Assembly (NCBI GenBank): GCA_034670405.1
Contig: JAXDDX010000006.1
Location: 8,686,001 to 8,750,000 of the forward strand
Reading direction: 5' to 3'
DNA from: Hoplostethus atlanticus
Taxonomy: Eukaryota; Chordata; Actinopteri; Trachichthyiformes; Trachichthyidae
DNA: 64,000 bases
A model generated the notes under the pieces. It was given only the letters and a program-made list of their open reading frames with translations, did not search any database and had not been told where the DNA came from. The position numbers and the translations under genes were made by a program. Of the stretch, positions 46,599 to 56,040 are shown one piece after another (the first letter of the stretch is position 1; each line of letters starts with the position of its first letter).

Positions 46599-49500
46599 GA
46601 GAGAGAAGAAGCTGGGTCACCTGAGTTTAACTCAACTCACTACCACCCCTGCTGTTCATCTTGTGAACTACAGGAATGACTGTAACGTACCTACACACTG
46701 ATCATTAATCTTTCTGTGGCTTCTACATGCCTGCTGGCCACTGATTCACACCACGACCATGTTGGTCATAGTTCTTAGCGAGTTGGATTAGGCAACACCA
46801 TCGGTAAAAACCATACATATATGGAGGGGAAATACAGGATGTGCCTGTATCCTCCTTGTTTCTGGGAACAGTGGCTTGATTCACCATACAAAGTTCACGG
46901 AGGCGCACAGACTCATCCCACCGCCACTTCCCCCCAACCCCACCCGCCACATCGAAACACACACACACCAACAGGCAGCAGCATCTGTGGGACGCAACCT
47001 CAGCGTCAGGGGTCTTAAGGAGCTTTGTCTTCAAACCTTAAACTCCCCCACTCCCACCTCCCTCCCCCCATACACAAACACACACTCTCTCCTCCTGCCG
47101 ATTCAAACTGTCCCTCAAAACAATTTTGATGGACTGTTCTCTCCTAAAATCTAATCTCCTAATCTCTCCCTAAAAGGAATGATTTCGCAAACACCTCATG
47201 ACGAACTAATCACGTAATGAACAGCGGAGGTTGAGCTTTTATGAGTTTTTAGTTCATCAGAAGAACAACAGGTTACTGAGGGCGTAAGGAGCAAGGAGAG
47301 GATCTGTTGCGTCGCTGCAGCGGTGGGAGGTGATTTGAGACGTGATGAACAAGTGTGACAGGGACATTGTTCTCCGCCGGCGTTGCGTCACTAACGAATC
47401 GCTGCAGCGCTGGGCAGCCGACAACCGCTCGGTTCAGACAGGTTGGGAAGATGGGGGTGGGGAGGGAAAGGGACAGAAAGGGATGGGGGGAGGGCTGTCA
47501 CTTATAAAGGCTAAAGGCTACCCCCCCTCTTCCCCCCTCCCTGTTTTAGCCACCTTTTCTAAACTCCCTCTCTCTCCTGTGGTCGCCAGGTCGAGGCCTG
47601 ATGCCTGGCCGGCTGCCTCTCCCAAACGAAAGTTAATCGTCGGGGGGGGGGGGGGGGGGGAGGGTTTAACCTACATCCCCCACCCGGGACTCTCCCCCTC
47701 ACCCACACCCGCTCGCCGCTAACGCCCCATCTGCCACGTGCCCCCTCAGCCCCCCTACATCCCTCTTTCCCAGCACGCTTCAGGACGAGGCGGACGAAAA
47801 TGGGAAGGAAAGGAGTTATGAGAACTGTGCGAAGGAGTTATGAGAACTGTGCGAAGGAGGTATGAGGAACAAGACGTTCCTCCTCGCGACCCTGCAGACG
47901 CTGAGCTGTTGGCTTGAACGAGTACGGTGAAGTGTGTTGACGTGCATGGTTGTGTAAACATGCTAACTGTGTCTTACATGTCAATATATTGTTTCAGTCT
48001 CATCACACTTGCTCTATTTACTTTGTGCAACTTTGTCAAACAGTGACTGAATCAGAATACCTGTCCAACTCAATGTGTGCCTGCCTGGCCACAGACTGGA
48101 GTAAATGATGACTAAAACAATATCCAGACAGTACAGTACACTCACATGTGTAAAATCCCTGCCCTCAAAACCTTCCCGATACCCGGTGTTTGACTTGTGC
48201 ACACCCTTACAGGTAAACAGACACACGTCGACTTATTCCTGTACCCAGCTACACGGAGGCTGCATGTCACGATCTCCTAGGAAATAAAATTCCCAGCCTA
48301 GTAACAACATGTCCAACGCTCACATGACACCCTCATTAGGAAGGGAAACTACTCAAAGGGCCAGGGCTGATGTAAGCAAAGCGGCTTACTGGCAACTGTG
48401 TGTGTGTGTGTGTGTGTCTTCATGTCTGTGTTTTCTTGTCTATTTTTTCCTCTCGTCTCAACGTGCGTACGTACACACACAATCACTCATACAGACATTT
48501 GCCAGTAAGCGCCCTCGTCAAGCATGAAAAGCTGCGCAACAGCAGACCTGCTGCTAAACTGAGACACAAGATGTGACTAAACAAACAAACAAGCATTATG
48601 ATATTAGCCTGCAAGCACGACAGCATCCGGTCCCCTTCCTCCCAACACCAGCGAGCCTGCAAGGTTCAAGGTTCAAGGTTCAAGGTTCAAGGTTTTTATT
48701 ATCATATGCACAAACATTCACAAAAAAGCAAAAGTTGGCAATGAAATTCTTATGCCTCTCTGGCACCCTACGCTAGTGCTAAGAACAAATATAAAAGTAC
48801 AAAGTTATATAAGTACAAAGTTATAAAAGTACATGCAAGTACATGCAAGTACATGCGACCTGTGAAATCTTGTTCGTCTGCAACAAGTGTGAGTGTGTGA
48901 AGCGTTTTCAGGACGCGTTTGTTGGTGTACGAGGGCTAAGCTATTTTAATAAACCCTCACTGTGAATTGACGACCACAGTTTGCAAACCTTTCTCATTCC
49001 TCGGGGCAGAAAACGCATCAGATAAGAGGAAGAGACGAGCGGCTGAGAGCTAGAGAAGAGGAACGACGGCAGAAAGTGTTGCCTGGGTCAGGGGAGAGAA
49101 AAGAGGAAGGGGAGGCCGAAGTCAAACCACAGAAAAAGTGTGAAGAGCAACAATAAAAAGACATGAGCGTGAGAGAGCCGTGACACAGTGCAGTGTAGGT
49201 GTAGGTGACATGTCCAGGCAGAAGCCCGATCTGCTGATTTACTAGCACATGTAGTTGCATTAGTGATGGGAACTCCGGCTGTTTTCAGTGAGTCAGGTCA
49301 TGTGGGTTTGCTCAGCAATAAGCAATAAGCAACAATCCCAAACACCTCTTCATTCAGTTGCACTTCTAGCTTGTTAAAGTCAGACAAATGAAATGAAACA
49401 AATCCTTGCGGTCACTTCCACTATAATACCTTAGTTACTTTCCCATGTGGTGCAAGAAATAAATAAGATTCTTCATCTGCAATACATCAAACTATGTTCG

Positions 49501-51014
49501 AGGTCATATTGCTGGTTAAAAAGCGGGATATGGCTAGTTGTATAACAATAATAACACACTATTAATGAAATAGTATGGATATAATAAATAATTCGACGAC
49601 ACTATACAGAAATATATTTCAATTTATTTTGTAGGACATAATATAAAATTAAAAGTATTGCTGCTGCTGCTGACTAGTCATGCATTTCTTTTTTCAGAAT
49701 TGAAATGTGCCCACTGGTTGATTCATTTATCAATCTGTCAGAAAATTAGCAATGTTGGCATACAATCATCACAAGAGAACGCATATATGAACATGTCATA
49801 TAATAAGACTTCACTGAAATCACGTACATCACAAGCGGCGATGTGACTCTTATTTTGTATGAAGTATGTTTGGTTGTTTGCAGGCTTTTATTTTGAGGTA
49901 TTCCGGGAAGGAGTGCTCGCTCCTAAATTCCGGTGTAAAAAATCTCACTACTCTTGCTGGATTTGGCTCTGAAGTACTATTACCAAACAAGTAAGACAAG
50001 TTTATTACATTCAACTCAGAAATTATAGGATTATCCGATCATTCTGTTTTGTGTTCATTTACAAAAAAAAAACACGTCTCTCAGACATGTGTCGGCTCCC
50101 ATCGTTCACTTAAAAGAGCCGGATCCAAAGAGCCGGATCCAAAGAGCCGGATCCAAAGAGCCGGATCCAAAGAGCCGGATCCAAAGAGCCGACTCGTTCG
50201 CTTTTCCTGACTCACCTGAGTGAGAGACACATAGGAGGAAGCTGAGCAAGCTGATCCCTGACATCTCACTGTGTGTGTGTGTGTCCCGAGGTTGCGCCTG
50301 ATTGCATGCATGTGTGTGTGTAACACTGACCCAGAGACTTAAAGAAGCTTACATGACCGGAGCTCAAACTTTTGCCTGCTGAGTGAATCAATAGAACCAA
50401 AATAGAGGCAGCCAGAAGACATAAAAAGCCCTCCTGCGTCAAGCTGCCGGTGACCTCATGTCCACTGGCCTCACATTCATTCGCAACCACACACGTACTG
50501 TATGTGTGTCGAGGACTGATTAGTCAGCAGATCTATTGTTCAGACTAACTCAGTACAGATGGCACAACAGAACGTTATATAAGATAGTGTTAATAGGTTG
50601 AAATGCACTAATGCTTTAATCTGGGAAAAAAAAAGACTTTTCCAAGACAATGTCAGGGATAGTGAGCGTGTACTAGGGTTCATGTTAGCTGTCTATCTGT
50701 TGTAATATTGGTAGGTTGTCTCATGGCCAGTGTATATTGATTTATATTTGATTTGAGCATACGTATGCATGTTAGAAATGAATATAAGTATCACCATGTG
50801 TATGAAGCAGCTCTCAGTTCTGTGTACTTTCTTGTGCTCGTACCTCGTTGTCTAGGCCGTAGTCGAAGGTGAGGTTGCGTGGGATGGAGGTCATGGCCCT
50901 GGGTAGGCTGAAGCTCGGGTCCGAGACCTGGTCTTGCACAATGTAGGTGCAGTTGAGGGCGAAATCCACCTCCCTCCACTCGCTCACGTCTCCCGGCGCA
51001 CTATCCAGCTTCAT
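40161..51014 (-). CDS. prdm1: prdm1 (Blimp-1) gene, complete coding span
   Basis: Six coding exons on the minus strand: 50844-51014, 46025-46144, 44198-44439, 41629-42551, 41351-41479 and 40161-40739. Together they code for about 720 residues with a PR/SET domain, a proline-rich middle and five C-terminal zinc fingers, the standard order of PRDM1. PRDM1 is a nuclear transcriptional repressor that recruits co-repressors and directs plasma-cell, germ-cell, neural-crest and slow-muscle fates. Joined as is, the length is 2161 nt, one base too many; the break falls between the third and fourth coding exons. The divergent fifth finger and C-terminus point to a teleost duplicate (prdm1b/c-like) rather than the more conserved prdm1a, but this is not certain. 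Confidence 0.93.
40740..41350 (-). other. prdm1 intron 5, with (TC)n repeat
   Basis: A 611-bp intron dominated by an 86-bp pyrimidine repeat at 41195-41280. Otherwise nothing is seen. Confidence 0.75.
41195..41280. repeat. (TC)n microsatellite, about 86 bp
   Basis: A TC run with one TTT interruption, within prdm1 intron 5. It is purine-rich in the transcript and 71 bp from the exon 5 donor, so length change could affect splicing. Confidence 0.97.
41351..41479 (-). CDS. prdm1: prdm1 coding exon 5: zinc finger 2
   Basis: A 129-nt exon, phase 0 to 0, with acceptor GACTGTAG and donor CAG/GTGAGT. It ends finger 1 ([11 protein letters not shown]), holds all of finger 2 ([20 protein letters not shown] plus LVH) and starts finger 3 (HECQ). 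The boundaries match those recalled for PRDM1. Confidence 0.95.
41629..42551 (-). CDS. prdm1: prdm1 coding exon 4: linker, proline-rich region, zinc finger 1
   Basis: The exon follows a TTTCTTTCTCACAG acceptor and starts [13 protein letters not shown]. It has a highly charged segment with [20 protein letters not shown], then a Pro/Tyr/His-rich segment (about 42060-42250), then [20 protein letters not shown] and [20 protein letters not shown], and ends in finger 1 at CTCAAG/GTGAGG. The frame is open throughout. It is one base out of phase with the GTGAGT donor of exon 3. The Pro-rich domain recruits co-repressors in known PRDM1 proteins. Confidence 0.92.
42552..44197 (-). other. prdm1 intron 3
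   Basis: A 1.6-kb intron holding a short (CA)n run at 42732-42750 and a C-run at 43685-43699. A small missed exon with length one short of a multiple of three would also explain the phase clash of the flanking exons, but I found none. Confidence 0.65.
44198..44439 (-). CDS. prdm1: prdm1 coding exon 3: second half of PR/SET domain
   Basis: Acceptor CCTTCCACAG, donor AGA/GTGAGT. The exon reads [20 protein letters not shown], then [20 protein letters not shown] and [16 protein letters not shown], all typical of the PRDM1 PR domain core. The conserved WMRYVNPA and ELLVWY motifs are intact. It has 242 nt, leaving two bases where one is needed by exon 4. Either one base is surplus, an intermediate exon is missed, or a weaker GTCAAA donor ten bases earlier is used, which would also restore phase. 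Confidence 0.92.
45026..45064. repeat. (TC)n microsatellite
   Basis: A TC run with a single ACTT interruption, in prdm1 intron 2. Confidence 0.95.
45260..45305. repeat. (CA)n microsatellite
   Basis: A CA run of about 46 bp, in prdm1 intron 2. Confidence 0.95.
45575..45606. repeat. Poly-G run of 32 bp
   Basis: An uninterrupted G homopolymer; the minus-strand transcript would carry poly-C. It can form quadruplex DNA and its recorded length is probably unreliable. Confidence 0.95.
46025..46144 (-). CDS. prdm1: prdm1 coding exon 2: first half of PR/SET domain
   Basis: A 40-codon exon, phase 0 to 0, with acceptor GTCTTCCAG and donor AGG/GTGAGG. It reads [20 protein letters not shown] then [20 protein letters not shown]. 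The KEYIP, GTRFGPL and NRKYFWR words are hallmarks of PRDM1. Confidence 0.96.
46557..46606. repeat. (GA)n microsatellite
   Basis: A GA run of about 50 bp with one GC interruption. Confidence 0.95.
47280..47960. promoter_or_regulatory. GC/CpG-rich block in prdm1 intron, possible internal promoter
   Basis: The block is GC-rich with many CpG sites (for example 47300-47440 and 47580-47720), a 19-bp G-run at 47642-47660 and a TATAAA-like word at 47503-47508. It lies 1.1-1.8 kb upstream of coding exon 2. Human PRDM1 is known to have an internal promoter that makes a shorter isoform; equivalence here is only inference. Confidence 0.3.
47812..47857. repeat. Tandem duplication of about 22 bp
   Basis: GAAGGAGTTATGAGAACTGT plus GC appears twice in direct succession, with a third partial, altered copy to its right. 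Confidence 0.8.
48661..48780 (-). mobile_element. Retroelement 3' tail stub headed by (GGTTCAA)n
   Basis: About four and a half copies of GGTTCAA are followed by TTTTTATTATCATATGCAC and AATGAAATTCTTATG, the usual wording of truncated fish LINE 3' ends read backwards. The internal body is missing. An uncertain run of AGTACATGCA and CAAAGTTATA repeats follows at 48795-48855. Confidence 0.55.
49262..50215. mobile_element. hAT-like terminal pieces with a 14-bp minisatellite
   Basis: The left piece TAGTGATGGGAACTCCGGCT (49261-49280) matches fish hAT termini in style. The right piece near 50095-50215 has CGGCTCCCATCGTTCACTTA, the GAGCCGG words and CCTGACTCAC, the reverse of the left GTGAGTCAGG. 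No exact right terminus or 8-bp target duplication was established. There is no transposase frame. Confidence 0.35.
50115..50190. repeat. 14-bp tandem repeat, about 5.4 copies
   Basis: Unit AGAGCCGGATCCAA, almost perfect, each with a BamHI-type GGATCC word. It probably expanded from a hAT subterminal motif. Confidence 0.92.
50844..51014 (-). CDS. prdm1: prdm1 coding exon 1 (start exon)
   Basis: It starts with ATG at 51012-51014 and codes for 57 residues to a GAG/GTACGA donor. The peptide begins [20 protein letters not shown] and continues NCTYIVQDQ, equivalent to the human start MKMDMEDADM...CTYIVNDH. An in-frame TAA lies upstream with no ATG between, so this is the likely start for this transcript. 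A longer isoform from an upstream first exon cannot be excluded. Confidence 0.9.
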
Positions 51015-51144
51015 CTCGGAGGGATTCAGGCTTTGCACACTTTTAAGTCGGTTTTGGTTCCGTTTGGTTTAGGTTGCTTTGCTATAGAAGCACTTTGGTT
51101 GGGTCGGGTCCCTTTAATTAGGTACGCTGGTTAAAGCTCAAGAC
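51015..51144 (-). other. prdm1 5' UTR, spliced part of the start exon
   Basis: A strong acceptor, with the polypyrimidine tract and CCCTTTCCAG at 51145-51165, opens the exon at 51144. The 130 nt up to the ATG have a stop in the ATG frame. The 5' UTR therefore has at least one more upstream exon. A candidate donor, ACACAG/GTGAAT, ends at 51636. Confidence 0.6.
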
Positions 51145-51910
51145 CTGGAAAGGGACGGCAGGAGAAAAAGGAGAGAGGTTTGGTAACACATAAATCACTT
51201 GAGGAAAATTACAAGTTTTCAAAGTAAGAGTTTAAAAAAAAGTAATGATTACAAAATAAAACATCTTTCTTTCTTTCTTCCTTTCTCTTTTTTCACTTTT
51301 CCCGTGGCCCACCTTTGGCTGAAAAAGCCTGTTGGCAGCCATTCCTTCACCAGCCGGTTCCATTCATGAAGAATCCAAGTTCATTCACCTCTTGGCCAAC
51401 ATCCCAGTATTCTCCAGTTCAGTTTAACCACTCATTTCTTCAAAGGCCAGTAGGTCAGGCTGCCCCGGTGAGCTCACTCCATATCACTCATCCATCTTTC
51501 AAGCCAATCACGTTCAATCACAGCAACTAAAAAAAACAAAAAAAAAAAACTTACTTTGACACATTCATTCAGCTGTAGGATCCTCATTTCTTTGGCTATG
51601 TCATCCCCTTGATCCACCTTCTCTTTTCTATTCACCTGTGTTCGACTGTTTCTCGTTTCTCCAGGAATTCCTCCTCGTTAGATCCTTTGGATATCCACAC
51701 CACTTGCGCCCACTCTGCCAGAGTCACCAGAAACTCGTGCGCTGGTATAGCGCCGAGCTTTTTAGCCCGGGATCCTGGCCTATCACAGGACACCTCTGGT
51801 CACGTGTGACTGAGCCATCTGACACACAACTGTTGGCGTTGGATAACAACGTCGGCGATGGTGTGCACTTGGCCGCGTGTTGCTGTTGGCATGTATGCTT
51901 ACACACACAG

Positions 51911-51911
<1 letters not shown>

Positions 51912-51940
<29 letters not shown>
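51912..51940. repeat. (CA)n microsatellite
   Basis: A CA run of about 29 bp. Confidence 0.95.
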
Positions 51941-51943
<3 letters not shown>

Positions 51944-52149
51944 GGAACAGCCCGTGATGATAAGAGGACATCTTAATGAATGAATAAAGGGACAGCAGAT
52001 GGCTGGCCTGTTGCCACTGAAAAACACACTGATAGACTTTTGCTTGGTTTGGCACTTAATGAGCAATCTGCTGCCACTGTAGCTCCTTGACCTACATCTC
52101 ACTGTGGAACATCTTGAACAAAGACCCCTAGGACCCCAGCCCCTATACG

Positions 52150-52150
<1 letters not shown>

Positions 52151-52181
<31 letters not shown>
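52151..52181. repeat. (CA)n microsatellite
   Basis: A CA run of about 31 bp. Confidence 0.95.
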
Positions 52182-52310
52182 ACCAAATAAAATACAGACT
52201 CTACAAAGACACATGAACACATTTCCATTTCTAGGCTTTGATGTTGATTAAATGAGAGAATGTCAATACACTCAGACACAAAACACACAAAAACAAACAC
52301 ATACGAAACA

Positions 52311-52311
<1 letters not shown>

Positions 52312-52349
<38 letters not shown>
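52312..52349. repeat. (CT)n microsatellite
   Basis: A pure CT run of about 38 bp. Confidence 0.95.
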
Positions 52350-52351
<2 letters not shown>

Positions 52352-53204
52352 GTGAAGATGTAGGACAGGTCATCACAGCGCATGGCAGAGACTTAGACAC
52401 CTATCCGATCAGTTTCCCCTTTACTTTCAGACACACACACACCTGGATTAGTTTCTCTAATTTGAGTGACCTCCCTTCTTAGTCTGTATAAATATAGCCA
52501 GGACAAGAGAGAGGAGATGAAACACATGGAGAGTAAAAACAAGGAGAATCTTTTCTTCACCGTGTCCTCAGTCTTTGTTACTTGATCATCATTTGATCAT
52601 GGCATCATTCCCCACATGTAGCAAATGGACCAAGACAAACTGCTGAAAATGTCCAAAAATACTGAGAGCAAATGTCTGATACTAGTTTACTCAGTTCCTG
52701 AAGAGTTTCATTTTTCAAGACACTGAAGAGAAACTCCTCTTCTGTATTAAATCTAGAAATAAATATTGGTAGTTTAAACTTTCCTAATTCATGATATATA
52801 ACTTCAGATATGATCTTATAGAATTTAGACCTAAAACAGTATGAAGCACATTTGATCTCCAGGGGTCACATGCTATTTAAAGATAAACAAATCAATGATA
52901 TTTATTTACCAATATATTTCATGACTATTTTGAAGGAAAAAACTGCCTTTTGTATATTTTTATGATAAAAAAATTAACCCAAGGTATAGCAAGTACCTTG
53001 TTTTTCACACCATACCGTTATTTTAAACATTATTTGTATATTTGTGTCGGCCATCCATCCCACCTCCTCTCCTTCCTTCCTTCCTTTCCTTGGCCAGTGA
53101 AATAGTAAATTGGCTGCCATATGGCGAGACTGCTTTTCCAGGAGTGTAGAGCTTCACTGCCGCGTGTGGTGTGGGGGTTATGGTTGGTGGTAGGAGTGTG
53201 TGCA

Positions 53205-53206
<2 letters not shown>

Positions 53207-53235
<29 letters not shown>
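53207..53235. repeat. (TG)n microsatellite
   Basis: A pure TG run of about 29 bp. Confidence 0.95.
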
Positions 53236-53644
53236 TGGTAGAGGCGGGAGGGAGGGGAATTCGGGCTCTTTCACTGGCCCGGGCCTGATCTCACATCGCA
53301 TCCGGGACATCAGGCACTTTCCAGGGGAGAGAAACCCTGCTCGCGGCAAAGGGAAGTAGGCTTCAGCAGAGGGAGGGAAAGAGACCAGACGAGACAAAAA
53401 GGATAAGTGGAGAAAAGACCTGAGGTCAGCTTTAAAGAAGCTGTCTGAGGCAGAGAAAAGCAGACAAAGTGATGTGACCTGAGACGTGGTAATACCTGTT
53501 GCTATGTAATAGTCTGGTCCAGATGAATACCTGTTGCCGTGCAACAACAATCTGCTCAATGTTGCACGTGAGCTTAATGACTGTAACGGGATACCCATAG
53601 AGTCTTAAATTATATTGAAGGACAAACAGTAACGCATGACAGCA

Positions 53645-53758
53645 GACTAAAGGGTGGAGAAGCTGACTTGGGACCAGAGGGTTGCCAGTTTGAATCTCAA
53701 AACCACCTGGGAAAATCTGAGCAGGGGAAGTGTATGGGTAACGATCTTTTCCCCTCAA

Positions 53759-53793
<35 letters not shown>

Positions 53794-53795
53794 CG
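53645..53795 (+). mobile_element. tRNA-derived SINE relic with (AATA)n tail
   Basis: GGTGGAGAAGCTGACTTGGG followed by ACCAGAGGGTTGCCAGTTTG reads like the tRNA-related head of fish SINEs, with a degenerate B box (GTTTGAATCTC). The body ends in nine AATA units at 53757-53792. The target duplication was not determined. Confidence 0.55.
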
Positions 53796-54278
53796 GAGCG
53801 AGTCACCCCAGTGGAGCAGTTCAGTTTCCAAGAGCAGAAGACTGTATGAGTGTAAAGCAGGGGATTGCTGAAAAGGAGCAAGGGTTCTCAGTCGGCCTGC
53901 TTCAGAGAAATAGAGATTAAACATACATGTACATACTCTACAGCCAGGGCTTCGATGAGAATATACAACATAAAATACCTAAAATAAAAATAAAATCATC
54001 AGCCAACAATAATAAAGAACTGCAGGACACCTTAGAATGCGATCTGTCCCCGTACGCTTCAAAAAAGCAAAGAAGGCAATTAAGAGTATAATGTAATGAA
54101 TCCCATTGTTTATCCATCGCTAACCAGGGACTCAGTCTGTAGTCTGTAGTGGGAGGTAAAGCATTCAAATTCAAATCAGCTGAAAAAATCAACGCTTCTG
54201 AAATAGTTCTGCTTCTGAAAATACTTCTTTGTTATTTAGGAACATCAGATCTACAAAATGAGCATTTCAATGAAAACA

Positions 54279-54302
54279 AAATGAAATGAAATGAAATGAA
54301 AA
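54279..54302. repeat. (AAATG)n pentanucleotide repeat
   Basis: About five copies of AAATG. Confidence 0.9.
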
Positions 54303-54803
54303 AGAGGTTACAGCTTGTTGAATGTTGCTATTCTGTGAAACAAGGCTTTCGGAAAGCCTTCGGAAGGTTTTTCACACTCGTTCTGTGTCATTTTAAGGCG
54401 GCCGTGCATTTACAGCAGCAGATATACGAGACACCGAGAGTGTTACAGTATCTAAAATATTTACAGTTGAAAGAAATTATAAGAAAGTGTAATTTGCACA
54501 GCAGTGGGGTTTTGGTTTTGTGTTACATCCTGTCAAGCATTAACTGACTTGCCAAGTCACTTCCCCATTATTAAAACTCTATGAAACATTTAGGCCTGTA
54601 TGTAGCGGACGACCAGGGACATTTGGGTGCCTATGTTCTCATAACTTAATTGTAAGTTGACCAATGGTCTGGTCCAATCTCCTAAAAACTCAGGGATAGA
54701 GTAGATCATAGGTACAGTAAATACAGCAGAACCAAGCAATGTGCCTCCTCAAGAGTGAAGTGCTGTATAACATCCCAGTGTGCCTGCAGGAGGGGAAGAA
54801 ATG

Positions 54804-54860
54804 AGTCAAGGCAAGGCAAGTTTATTTATATAGCACCTTTCATACATTCAGGGCTTTGGA
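54804..54860 (-). mobile_element. Retroelement 3' tail stub headed by (GGCAA)n
   Basis: AAGGCAAGGCAAGTTTATTT plus ATATAGCACCTTTCATACA is a very common fish retroelement end. The element is cut short; its inner limit is unclear. Confidence 0.6.
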
Positions 54861-55859
54861 TCAGGGGAATTTTACTCCCCATTTTCCAGCGGGATCATAT
54901 GTTCCACTCGGGATCCTGACACATCCTTGCACAATTTGGACGCGCTGATGCTATTGTTAACAACCTGATAAATCCCATGCCAATCCCTTGAAGTGCAATC
55001 TCACTTTAAGGGTAGGGCCTTTTTTTTTATCTGACCCATCCATGAGTCACCAGAAGATCCAGCAGGCTACTTCACGAGACTCAGGGATCGTTCCGTCTCG
55101 TGTCACAAGACATTTATGACGGCAAGGTTTAAGAAAACAAGAGGAAAAAACCTTCCGAGAGGGAATGTATCTCGGGAATATCGTTTCAAGAGGTCTGTAA
55201 AGAAAGACATACTATTGTGGCAAACAAAAAAAAACCTCCCGCTTGTTCAACTCATTGCTGGTGATTCACAAACCAGTAAGATACCTTACAGTAAGATAAC
55301 TATCTAGAATGTTGCTACGCTTGTTTGAGGCCGACTGTCACATGATAGCAAGCCCATAATGCAATGCCAAAAAGATATTACCAGGGACTTCCATATATTA
55401 TATTGCCAGACTAGTGATCTTACATGTGTGATTCTTATCTGGAGAAAGTTCACATCAGCTAAAAAGGAAGAGTATACGATAACAAACGTGCTGGAAACTT
55501 TCAGACTTTTGAAAGAGAGATTTCAAAACCTCGGCGTCAGTGTTTTTCTTTCACTGAGAGCGAAAGTGAAAACAGCCCACAGTCTATTTTGGTGTGGTCG
55601 TGTAAGCTTTGTGAGTTTGTGTATTTGTGTTGCCCCGTATTTATTTTCGTATCTACAGTCTTGGTGTGTCCCAATTCCTTTTCATCCGTTAGTCCTGCTC
55701 TCCCACTGCCCCTCCCTTGCTATCTCTCTCTTGTTTTCCAGTTTTGCCATGGCAATACAGTAAACAGCTGAGAGATAGATCTATAGAAGAAAAAGAGGAT
55801 AATGTCTCTGTTTATGTTACTCTGCTATTGTGGTTGTCGGGGGAATCCCTCACTAACAC

Positions 55860-56040
55860 CTTTCCTGGCAAAAGCCACACCCACCGAGAGACTTAGCAGG
55901 AAGTAGATGATCTGCGGGAAGTAGCCGTCACTTTTTGGAGGGCGCGTTGTTTACCGAGTCTGGGCCGGCTTAGCGTCCCCTCAGATCCCTTTAACCAGGA
56001 GGATTATTCCCCACCGGCTGAACCTTAAATATGTAAGATT
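55860..56040 (-). promoter_or_regulatory. GC-rich promoter-like block, candidate distal prdm1 promoter
   Basis: The block is free of simple repeats, has CpG-containing words such as GGGCGCGTTGTTTACCGAGT and GGGCCGGCTTAGCG, and on the minus strand carries TATTTAAG (about 56022-56029) upstream of the GC-rich part. CTACTTCC (ETS-type) and GTGACG (CREB-type) words are present. It lies about 5 kb upstream of the start exon in the right orientation to supply a non-coding first exon. Confidence 0.35.

Larger units (their letters stand above)
46145..50843 (-). other. prdm1 intron 1 (between coding exons 1 and 2)
   Basis: A 4.7-kb intron with (GA)n at 46557-46606, a CpG-rich block at 47280-47960, a 26-bp tandem duplication near 47812-47857, a retroelement tail at 48661-48780 and hAT-like pieces at 49262-50215. 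No coding exon is recognised. Confidence 0.7.
51145..55790. other. prdm1 5' flank or first intron, repeat-rich, no gene seen
   Basis: About 4.6 kb with (CA)n at 51912-51940 and 52151-52181, (CT)n at 52312-52349, (TG)n at 53207-53235, a SINE relic at 53645-53795, (AAATG)n at 54279-54302 and a retroelement tail at 54804-54860. If the promoter is the block near 56.0 kb, this is intron; otherwise it is upstream DNA. Confidence 0.6.

Noticed and set aside
51634-51801. A 55-codon minus-strand open stretch with plausible-looking protein, near AHEFLVTLAEWAQ
   Set aside because: It has no ATG, and joining it to the prdm1 start exon runs into a stop at once. It may be 5' UTR but not coding sequence.
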